Assembly: GCF_029223865.1 (NCBI RefSeq)
Contig: NZ_CP119520.1
Location: 4,960,001 to 5,024,000 of the forward strand
DNA: 64,000 nt
Source of the DNA: Telluria mixta
GTDB taxonomy: Bacteria > Pseudomonadota > Gammaproteobacteria > Burkholderiales > Burkholderiaceae_D
Reading direction: 5' to 3'
Numbering within the stretch: the first letter of the stretch is position 1; the number at the start of each line of letters is the position of its first letter. A program made the translations under genes and the position numbers. The notes under the pieces were generated by a model that had not been told where the DNA came from, did no database searches, and saw only the letters and a list, made by a program, of their open reading frames with translations. Shown piece after piece: positions 35,672-44,176 of this stretch.

Positions 35672-36278
35672 ACTACCGGTCCGGGCCCTGGCGAGACGAA
35701 CCAGGGAGCAGGGTGTCGCTGCGGTCGAATTCGCGATTGTCGCCATCGTTTTCTTCCTTTTTGTTTTCGGCATCATCGAAATTGCGCGCGCGATGTACAT
35801 CTGCAATACCCTGCAGGAGGTAACACGTCGCGCGGCCGCACTGGCAGCCACCGCGGATTTCAGCAGCACTTCAGCAATGCAGGCAGTACGCCAGCAAGCG
35901 GTGTTCAGGGATTCGCCGGGACTCCTCCTGTTCGCGGAGCCGGTCACGGACGATTACGTCAAGATCGACTACATGTCCATCCAGAAGTCCGGATCGACGC
36001 TGACGATGACGCCGATCCCGTCCGGGACGCTACCGAGCAGCCCAGCCGTCAATTATGCGAACTGTCTGAAGGATCCATATGCCGGTAACTGCATCCGCCT
36101 CGTACGCGTTCGTGTGTGCAAGCCGGATGGAAGCCAGACGTGTACGCGGGCTCCCTATCAGGCATTGGTATCGATGATCCCACTCTCTTTTGATTTGCCC
36201 CAGTCGACGACCATTGTCAATGCCGAGACGTTGGGGCTGCCTGGAGGCGTGCCGCCCGACCCTTGCGGGTGCCCCTGA
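35658..36278 (+). CDS. TadE-like pilus protein
   Basis: A 206-residue protein with EQGVAAVEFAIVAIVFFLFV, IIEIARAMY and a short extracytoplasmic domain containing several cysteines at the end. The AVEFAI motif defines the TadE/TadF family of pseudopilins. It overlaps the previous gene by 14 bp and ends the set; a palindrome with a short T-run follows at 36361. Its target pilus machinery must be encoded elsewhere. Confidence 0.78.
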   Translation: MRATKLPVRALARRTREQGVAAVEFAIVAIVFFLFVFGIIEIARAMYICNTLQEVTRRAAALAATADFSSTSAMQAVRQQAVFRDSPGLLLFAEPVTDDYVKIDYMSIQKSGSTLTMTPIPSGTLPSSPAVNYANCLKDPYAGNCIRLVRVRVCKPDGSQTCTRAPYQALVSMIPLSFDLPQSTTIVNAETLGLPGGVPPDPCGCP

Positions 36279-36360
36279 TCGGGGGCGGGCGTGCTTTCGG
36301 CGTGCAGACTGTGGTAGTCTGACGTTATGTAGGAATAATCCCCCGTAGTTGTTTGACTGC

Positions 36361-36393
36361 AAAGCCCTGTCATGACAGGGCTTTGTGTTTTTA
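36361..36393 (+). terminator. Intrinsic terminator or attenuator before the OsmC-YcaO gene
   Basis: The 24-nt stretch 36361-36384 is a perfect palindrome (AAAGCCCTGTCA paired with TGACAGGGCTTT) and is followed by GTGTTTTTA. It lies 83 bp after the last TadE stop and 29 bp before the next start, so it may end the Tad message or attenuate the OsmC-YcaO message. Confidence 0.7.
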
Positions 36394-36412
36394 TAAAGTT
36401 TGGAATTCTCCG

Positions 36413-38605
36413 ATGGAAATCAAGGTCAACTTTCTCGACAAGCTGCGTCTGGAAGCCAAGTTCGATGACTTCACGGTCATCGCCGATCAGCCTATCCGCT
36501 ATAAAGGCGATGGCTCGGCGCCAGGCCCGTTCGATTATTTTCTGGCCTCGTCGGCCTTGTGCGCGGCGTACTTCGTGAAGTTGTACTGCAACACCCGCAA
36601 TATCCCGACCGAGAATATTCGCCTGTCGCAGAATAATATCGTCGACCCGGAAAACCGTTACCAGCAGATCTTCAAGATCCAGGTCGAGCTGCCGCCGGAC
36701 ATCTCGGAAAAGGACCGTCAGGGCATCCTGCGCTCGATCGACCGGTGCACAGTGAAGAAAGTCGTGCAGGCCGGGCCGGAGTTCGTGATCGAAGAGGTCG
36801 AGAACCTGGATGCGGATGCGCAGGCATTGCTGACATTGCAGCCCGCCGCCGACGCCGCAACCTATATTCCCGGCAAGGATCTGCCGCTGGAACAAACCAT
36901 CGCCAATATGTCGGGGCTGCTGGCAGCCCTCGGCATCAAGATCGAAATCGCGTCGTGGCGCAACATCGTGCCGAACGTGTGGTCGCTGCATATCCGCGAT
37001 GCGCACTCGCCGATGTGTTTCACCAACGGCAAGGGCGCGACCAAGGAAAGTGCGTTGGCATCCGCGCTGGGCGAATATATCGAACGCATCAGCAACAACC
37101 ATTTCTATGCCGGCAGCTACTGGGGCGAGGAGATCGCCAACGCGGCCTTCGTCCATTATCCGGACGAGCGCTGGTTCCAGCCCGGTCCCGACGATGCGCT
37201 GCCGGACGAGATCCTCGATGCGTACTGCCGCGACATCTACGATCCGGAAGGCGAGTTGCGCGGCTCGCACTTGTACGACACCAATTCGGGCAATGTCGCG
37301 CGTGGAATCGTCTCGCTGCCTTACGTGCGGCAATCGGATGGCGAGACAGTCTATTTCCCGTCCAACCTGATCGAGAATCTCTACGCCAGCAATGGCATGA
37401 GCGCCGGTAATACGCTGGCGGAAGCCCAGGTGCAATGCCTGTCCGAGATTTTCGAGCGTGCCGTGAAACGCGAGATCCTGGAAGGCGAGATCGCGCTGCC
37501 GGATGTGCCGCAGGACGTCCTGGCGAAATACCCGGGCATCGTGGCGGGCATCCAGGAACTGGAAGCGCAGGGCTTTCCGGTGCTGGTCAAGGATGCGTCG
37601 CTGGGCGGCGCCTATCCCGTCATGTGCGTGACCCTGATGAACCCGCGGACGGGCGGGGTCTTCGCATCGTTCGGCGCGCATCCGAGTTTCGAGGTGGCGC
37701 TGGAACGTAGCCTGACGGAACTGCTGCAGGGCCGCAGTTTCGAAGGCTTGAACGATCTGCCGCAGCCGACCTTCGCCAGCGAAGCCGTGACCGAGCCGTA
37801 CAATTTTGTCGAGCACTTCATCGATTCCAGCGGCGTGGTGTCGTGGCGCTTTTTCAGCGCCAAAGCGGACCACGATTTTGTCGAATGGGATTTCACCGCG
37901 CAGGGCGAGGATGCCAATGCGGAGGAAGCGGCGACCCTGCTCGGGATCCTGGAAGACATGGGCAAGGAAGTGTACATGGCGGTGTACGACGAGCTGGGCG
38001 CCACGGCGTGCCGGATCCTGGTGCCCGGTTACTCGGAAGTCTATCCGGTCGAGGATCTCGTCTGGGACAACACCAACAAGGCGCTGCTGTTCCGCGAAGA
38101 CATCCTGAACCTGCACCGCCTGGACGACGACGCGCTGGCGGCGCTGCTGGATCGTCTGGAGAACAATGAGCTGGACGAGTATTCCGATATCGCCACCCTG
38201 ATCGGCATCGAGTTCGACGAGAACACGGAGTGGGGCCAGCTGACGGTCCTCGAGTTGCGGTTGCTGATCAATCTCGCCTTGCAGCAGTTCGAGGAAGCGC
38301 ATGAACTGGTGGGCGCCTTCCTGCAATACAACGACAACACCGTCGAGCGCCGCCTGTTCTACCAGGCGATGAACGTGGTGCTGGAGGTGGTGCTGGACGA
38401 CGAGCTGGAACTGGACGACTACGTCACCAATTTCCGCCGGATGTACGGCAATCCGCGCATGGACGCGGTGCTGGGTTCGGTCGACGGCAGCGTCCGCTTC
38501 CATGGCCTCACGCCGACGAGCATGAAGCTGGAAGGGCTCGACCGGCATCATCGCCTGATGGACAGCTACCGCAAGCTGCATGCGGCGCGGGCCAAACGCC
38601 GGTAG
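36413..38605 (+). CDS. OsmC domain/YcaO domain fusion protein
   Basis: A 730-residue protein with an N-terminal OsmC-like domain (about 1-135; Cys-bearing ASSALCAAYFVKLYC) and a C-terminal YcaO domain of the E. coli YcaO type (about 150-730; YIPGKDLPLEQTIA, FTNGKGATKESALASALGEY, ERISNN). YcaO proteins are ATP-dependent cyclodehydratases or, in E. coli, partners of RimO in S12 methylthiolation. The OsmC part may supply a thiol. ATG 36413 is used because MEIKVNFLDKL starts the conserved domain. There is no cyclase partner, precursor peptide or transporter nearby, so a RiPP role is not supported. Confidence 0.88.
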   Translation: MEIKVNFLDKLRLEAKFDDFTVIADQPIRYKGDGSAPGPFDYFLASSALCAAYFVKLYCNTRNIPTENIRLSQNNIVDPENRYQQIFKIQVELPPDISEKDRQGILRSIDRCTVKKVVQAGPEFVIEEVENLDADAQALLTLQPAADAATYIPGKDLPLEQTIANMSGLLAALGIKIEIASWRNIVPNVWSLHIRDAHSPMCFTNGKGATKESALASALGEYIERISNNHFYAGSYWGEEIANAAFVHYPDERWFQPGPDDALPDEILDAYCRDIYDPEGELRGSHLYDTNSGNVARGIVSLPYVRQSDGETVYFPSNLIENLYASNGMSAGNTLAEAQVQCLSEIFERAVKREILEGEIALPDVPQDVLAKYPGIVAGIQELEAQGFPVLVKDASLGGAYPVMCVTLMNPRTGGVFASFGAHPSFEVALERSLTELLQGRSFEGLNDLPQPTFASEAVTEPYNFVEHFIDSSGVVSWRFFSAKADHDFVEWDFTAQGEDANAEEAATLLGILEDMGKEVYMAVYDELGATACRILVPGYSEVYPVEDLVWDNTNKALLFREDILNLHRLDDDALAALLDRLENNELDEYSDIATLIGIEFDENTEWGQLTVLELRLLINLALQQFEEAHELVGAFLQYNDNTVERRLFYQAMNVVLEVVLDDELELDDYVTNFRRMYGNPRMDAVLGSVDGSVRFHGLTPTSMKLEGLDRHHRLMDSYRKLHAARAKRR

Positions 38606-38629
38606 GCCTGGCCTACGCGGCGTACCTGC

Positions 38630-40507
38630 TTACGGCCGGTGCCGCCCCTTGCCGCTCACGATCGGCTCGCCCACATCGCCAGGCTTGAACGGTGCCGTGA
38701 GCGGGTCCATCGGCCGGATCGCGCCGTCCGCGTCGAATTCCATCTTCACCAGCAGGGTTTCACGCTGGTAGCCGCTGCCCACGGGCAGCGCGTGGCGGTG
38801 ATACGCGGCATACCACCGGTCGGTGCCCGGCACGTTCACGACGCTATGGTGCGCCGTGCCCACCGCCGGCCCTTTCTTCTGCAGCACGATGAAATCCTTG
38901 TCCGGCGACCTGACGGGACCCAGCGGGGAATCCGCCACGCCCCAGCCCACCCGGTAGTTCGGGCTGCGTGCATCGTCGATCGACCACATGAAATAGTATT
39001 TGCCGTTGCGCTTGAATACGACCGGCGCTTCACGGTGGTCGCGCAATTCGATCGTGTGGACGGGACCGTCGAGCGTCACCATGTCTGGCTTGAGCTTGTA
39101 GACGTTGCCCAGTTTGCCGTTGCCGTAGTAGAGGTAGGCCTGGCCATCGTCGTCGATGAACGGATACGGGTCGATCGTGTTGGACCCGACGCCGGACCCC
39201 TTGGGGATCAGGGGCTTGCCGAGCGCGTCGACGAACGGCCCCAGCGGCGACCTGGCCGTGGCCACGCCGATGTTCCCCTGCGCGCAGAAATAGAAGTACC
39301 AGGTACCGTTGCGCTCGATGGCGTCCGGCGCCCAGGCTTCGACCTTCGCCCACTTCAGGTCGTGCGCCACGTCCAGGACCATGCGCTCCTTCTTCCATTC
39401 GACCAGGTTCTTCGACGACCAGGCCGAAAAGTCGGTGGTCTGCCAGAACGGCTTGTCCGAGGTGGGGTAGATGTAATAGGTGTCGCCGAATACGCGGATG
39501 GATGGATCGGCCGTGAAACCTTCCAGCACGGGCGGCGGTGCGGCGGCGATGGCGTTCGCGGGCGCGGCCGTCGTGGAGGGCTGGGCGGCGGCCACGTCCT
39601 TCGACAACCAGGCTGGCACCGGCAACACGGTGCCGTGGCGCTGGCCCGGCGCGACCGCGACCTTGCCCGAGACGTCGGTCCAGGTGACCCAGTCGCGGGT
39701 TTCATACGCGCCGTAGCGGCCATCCGCATAGAAGTCGACGTACAGGCGGGTGGTGTCGCCATCGACCATCAGCGTCGGACCCTCGGCCCGCTCGGTGATC
39801 AGCGGCCTGGGGCTGAGCTTGTACGGTCCCAGCGGCTTGTCGGCCACGGCCCAGTGGAGCGGTCCCCAGCGTTTGGCCTTTTGCCTGTCGCCTTCCTTGA
39901 ACACGGCGACGTAGCGCCCGCCGACCCTGGCGATCGTGGTGTCGATGTGGTCGAAGCCCGGATCGAGGAACAGCTTCGGTTCGCTGAACGTTTCGAAGTC
40001 GCGCGTGGTCACGACATAGGTGCGGTTGTTCATTCGCTCGCGCGAAGCGGTCTTCCTGAAACGCCCGTCGATGCTGGACGACCACGTGATGATGAACTGC
40101 TTGCCGTCCTCGTCATAGAAGGTTTCCGGCGCCCAAGCATTGCGCACGCCCGCCACCTTCTCGAAGAAGGGCAGGTAGCGCGGCGCCGTCCAGTGGACCA
40201 GGTCGTTCGAGGCGGCATAGCCGATGCCCTTGTCGTTCCAGCCCGTGGTCCACACCATGCGGAATATGCCGTCGGGGCCGCGCATGATGTGCTGGTCGCG
40301 CATCAGGCCGCTGCCTACGGTCGACGTCAGGTAGACCTTGCCCGTGTCCTTCCATGCCACGCCGTCGTCGCTGGCGGCCAGGTGCAGGCCGTCGCCGTTG
40401 CCGCGGAATGAAGTGAACAGCCAGGTATTCAGGGGCGCCGCGCCTTGCGCCAGCGCGAGCGTGGGGGCGAGCAGGGCGCCGGCAAGGAAGGCGGGCAGGC
40501 GAAGCAT
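38630..40507 (-). CDS. Tandem GH43-type glycoside hydrolase
   Basis: A 625-residue exported protein with a signal peptide ending ALA. Two five-bladed propeller modules follow. The first (about 25-300) has GLHLAASDDGVAWKDTGKVY and NAWAPETFYDEDGKQ, like the non-canonical GH43-related modules. The second (about 320-620) has canonical GH43 residues: TADPSIRVFGDTYYIYPTSD (catalytic base Asp), NTIDPYPFIDDD (pKa modulator Asp) and DHREAPVVFK (acid Glu). Such enzymes remove arabinose or xylose from plant polymers. It converges on the OsmC-YcaO gene (24-bp gap). Confidence 0.82.
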   Translation of the reverse strand: MLRLPAFLAGALLAPTLALAQGAAPLNTWLFTSFRGNGDGLHLAASDDGVAWKDTGKVYLTSTVGSGLMRDQHIMRGPDGIFRMVWTTGWNDKGIGYAASNDLVHWTAPRYLPFFEKVAGVRNAWAPETFYDEDGKQFIITWSSSIDGRFRKTASRERMNNRTYVVTTRDFETFSEPKLFLDPGFDHIDTTIARVGGRYVAVFKEGDRQKAKRWGPLHWAVADKPLGPYKLSPRPLITERAEGPTLMVDGDTTRLYVDFYADGRYGAYETRDWVTWTDVSGKVAVAPGQRHGTVLPVPAWLSKDVAAAQPSTTAAPANAIAAAPPPVLEGFTADPSIRVFGDTYYIYPTSDKPFWQTTDFSAWSSKNLVEWKKERMVLDVAHDLKWAKVEAWAPDAIERNGTWYFYFCAQGNIGVATARSPLGPFVDALGKPLIPKGSGVGSNTIDPYPFIDDDGQAYLYYGNGKLGNVYKLKPDMVTLDGPVHTIELRDHREAPVVFKRNGKYYFMWSIDDARSPNYRVGWGVADSPLGPVRSPDKDFIVLQKKGPAVGTAHHSVVNVPGTDRWYAAYHRHALPVGSGYQRETLLVKMEFDADGAIRPMDPLTAPFKPGDVGEPIVSGKGRHRP

Positions 40508-40643
40508 GGGAGCCTTTTCACGTGAAATTGCGGACCCGGCGAAGTCTAGCGGGCTTTTGCGATGGCGTGCGATGCCCGTGCCATGTCTTTTTTAAAGGCA
40601 GGTATGTGAATTCGTCATTGGTCCGGCATGGACAACGCGGCTG

Positions 40644-40669
40644 GCGGCCGGCGCATCGACGCCGGCCGC
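40644..40669 (-). terminator. GC hairpin after transhydrogenase operon 2
   Basis: GCGGCCGGCG / CGCCGGCCGC form a 10-bp stem with a 6-nt loop 23 bp after the pntB stop, but no T-run follows on the minus strand. It is weaker than the terminator of operon 1. Confidence 0.4.
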
Positions 40670-40691
40670 GCAGCAACGGTCGTTACGTCCC

Positions 40692-42142
<1,451 letters not shown>

Positions 42143-42146
<4 letters not shown>

Positions 42147-42457
42147 GCGCGGCCTCCGGCTTTCGCTTTGACGTCCTTCTTCTTGAACATCTCCAGCATG
42201 CGCTGGGTGACGAGGAAACCGCCGAACACGTTGACGGCGGCCAGGGCCACCGCGACGGTGCCTGCGACCTGGGCGACGATGCCGGTGGTGAGCGCGGCGG
42301 CCAGCATGGCGCCGACGATGATGATGGCGGAGACGGCATTCGTGACGGCCATCAGCGGCGTGTGCAGCGCCGGCGTGACGGTCCAGACGACGTGGTAGCC
42401 GACGTAGACCGCCAGCACGAAGATGATGAGGTTGATGATGGTATGACTGACTTCCAT
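42143..42457 (-). CDS. pntAB: NAD(P) transhydrogenase subunit alpha part 2, copy 2
   Basis: A 104-residue membrane subunit almost identical to copy 1 (MEVSHTIINLIIFVLAVYVG). ATG 42457 corresponds to 7535 in copy 1. Its end overlaps pntB by 4 bp, as in copy 1. Confidence 0.92.
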
Positions 42458-42479
42458 GGGGGACTCCGTTATTGTTGGA

Positions 42480-43598
42480 TCAGGCGCTCTTGCGCAAGAC
42501 TTCCGCACCCGCGCACACGAGCGTGGCGCGGATGATCTCGTCCTCGCGGTCGATCGCGAGGTTGCCGTCCTTGTCGACGATCAGCTTGAGGAAGTCCAGC
42601 ACGTTGCGGGCATACAGGCTCGACGCGTCGGCCGGTACCAGGCAGGCCAGGTCGGGCTGTCCGATGATGTGCACGCCGTGCCGCACGACCGTCTTGTTGA
42701 TCTCGGACAGCGGGCAATTGCCGCCCTGCGCCACCGCCAGGTCGACGATCACCGAGCCGGGCTTCATGGCCTTGACCGTCTCCTCGCCGATCAGCACCGG
42801 CGCCCGGCGGCCCGGGATCAGCGCGGTGGTGATGACGATGTCGGCCAGCTTCGCACGCTCGTGCACCAGTTCCGCCTGGCGCCGCATCCACTCCGCCGGC
42901 ATCGCGCGCGCGTAGCCGCCGGTGCCGGCCGCGATCTCGCGTTCCTCGTCGGTGAGGCAAGGCACGTCGATGAACTTCGCGCCGAGGGACTCCACCTGTT
43001 CCTTCACCGGGGGGCGCACATCCGACGCTTCGATGACGGCACCGAGGCGCTTGGCGGTGGCGATGGCCTGCAGGCCGGCCACGCCGACGCCCATGATCAA
43101 TACGCGCGCGGCCTTGACGGTGCCGGCGGCAGTCATCAGCATCGGCATGAACCGTCCGTAGGTATTGGCCGCCATCAGCACGGCCTTGTAGCCCGCGATG
43201 TTCGCCTGCGACGACAGCACGTCCATCGACTGCGCCCGCGTGATGCGCGGTACGGCTTCCAGCGCGAATGCCCACAGGCCCGCTTCGGCCATGGCGGCCA
43301 GGTTGGCGGTGTCGAACGGATCGAGCATGCCGATCAGGACGGCGTCGCGCTTCATCAGCGCGCGCTCGTCGCTGCCCGGTGCGCGCACCTTGAGGACGAC
43401 GTCCGCACCGAAGGCGTCGCCGGCGCTGCCGATGACGGCGCCCGCGGCGGCGAACGCCGCGTCATCGATAGCCGCGTGCCGGCCGGCGCCGGCCTGCACG
43501 ACGACCTGATGCCGTGCCGCCAGCTTCTTGACGGTTTCGGGTGTGGCGGCGACCCGTGTCTCGCCCGGACGTGATTCGGCCGGTATCCCTATCTTCAT
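42480..43598 (-). CDS. pntAA: NAD(P) transhydrogenase subunit alpha part 1, copy 2
   Basis: A 372-residue NAD-binding subunit, MKIGIPAESRPGETRVAATP, with the same Rossmann motif (MGVGVAGLQAIATAKRLGA) as copy 1. ATG 43598 matches the start of copy 1, and the ATG region begins identically; earlier in-frame codons extend through the control region. The spacing to pntAB is 22 bp, as in copy 1. The operon is divergent from the polysaccharide-utilisation locus. Confidence 0.95.
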   Translation of the reverse strand: MKIGIPAESRPGETRVAATPETVKKLAARHQVVVQAGAGRHAAIDDAAFAAAGAVIGSAGDAFGADVVLKVRAPGSDERALMKRDAVLIGMLDPFDTANLAAMAEAGLWAFALEAVPRITRAQSMDVLSSQANIAGYKAVLMAANTYGRFMPMLMTAAGTVKAARVLIMGVGVAGLQAIATAKRLGAVIEASDVRPPVKEQVESLGAKFIDVPCLTDEEREIAAGTGGYARAMPAEWMRRQAELVHERAKLADIVITTALIPGRRAPVLIGEETVKAMKPGSVIVDLAVAQGGNCPLSEINKTVVRHGVHIIGQPDLACLVPADASSLYARNVLDFLKLIVDKDGNLAIDREDEIIRATLVCAGAEVLRKSA

Positions 43599-43680
43599 GT
43601 TGACTCCAATGTCGTTGCAAATGAAATGGTGTGGTAGTGCTTGCCCGACGATGATAAGGGACCGGAATTCTTTGATTGCA

Positions 43681-43842
43681 GTCTTATATAAGACATAAAA
43701 CATAAAAATCATATCTATGAATCAATGAGTTGCTGTTCGATTTTCAGGATGCGGGATAGTATTTTGCGAAACGGAATCGATTGCACGTGCGCTCCGCACG
43801 TACGATTTTGCGATGTGAGATGCTGTTTGGCGCTGTGAAATG
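43681..43842 (-). promoter_or_regulatory. Control region of transhydrogenase operon 2
   Basis: The stretch repeats the elements of 8753-8913: palindrome GTCTTATATAAGAC (43681-43694), TTTTGCGAAACGGAAT (43762), TTTTGCGATGTGAGAT (43806) and TTTGGCGCTGTGAAAT (43826), again 44 and 20 bp apart. Between these the sequence differs from copy 1. The whole gap 43599-44176 has no supported gene. Confidence 0.6.
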
Positions 43843-43937
43843 GGAACGCCTGTAATGGGTAGTTGTACAAACATCCACCCGGGTTTTTCTGGATACGACC
43901 TGCCCGCACGCTGTTGCAATACGATCACACACAGGTA

Positions 43938-43967
43938 TTGACATTCGATTCAGCCTCAGCGGACAAT
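43938..43967 (+). promoter_or_regulatory. Predicted promoter of the polysaccharide-utilisation locus
   Basis: TTGACA at 43938 and GACAAT at 43962 are separated by 18 bp. The expected transcription start (about 43974) lies just before the first LacI-type operator at 43979, the arrangement of a repressed promoter. The leader to ATG 44177 is then about 200 nt. Confidence 0.6.
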
Positions 43968-43978
43968 GAACGCTGATT

Positions 43979-43992
43979 TGGCAACGTTTCCA
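43979..43992. promoter_or_regulatory. LacI-type operator 1
   Basis: TGGCAACGTTTCCA is a near-perfect palindrome with the central CG of LacI-family operators. It sits at the expected transcription start. Confidence 0.75.
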
Positions 43993-44011
43993 AATTTTTT
44001 TTCATTGGATT

Positions 44012-44025
44012 TGGCAACGTTTCCA
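44012..44025. promoter_or_regulatory. LacI-type operator 2
   Basis: An identical TGGCAACGTTTCCA starts 33 bp after operator 1, about three helical turns, so bound repressor dimers would lie on the same face of DNA. Confidence 0.75.
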
Positions 44026-44103
44026 ATCTGGGTGCCGCACATCGCTGGCCGGACGCGTCGCATGAGGAAAGCGACGGAAACGCGTCCTGTGTGCGCCATG
44101 AAG

Positions 44104-44117
44104 TGGCAACGTTTCCA
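44104..44117. promoter_or_regulatory. LacI-type operator 3
   Basis: A third identical TGGCAACGTTTCCA lies 92 bp after operator 2, inside the leader and 60 bp before the start of the TonB-dependent receptor gene. It could support looping. Confidence 0.72.
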
Positions 44118-44176
44118 CCCGCGGTGCGGATGGATGCGCTTCCAGGATCACATCATTAAAACAACGAGGAGACACC

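Noticed and set aside
36158..38581. An 807-codon minus-strand frame opposite OsmC-YcaO
   Set aside because: Antisense artefact, rich in His and Gln; no recognisable domain.
36413..38605. RiPP gene cluster around the YcaO gene
   Set aside because: No precursor peptide, cyclase partner, protease or transporter lies nearby; the YcaO domain resembles the E. coli housekeeping type.
43715..43944. Short minus-strand frames of about 65 codons upstream of transhydrogenase operon 2
   Set aside because: They overlap one another and the conserved operator boxes and have no ribosome-binding site or recognisable sequence.
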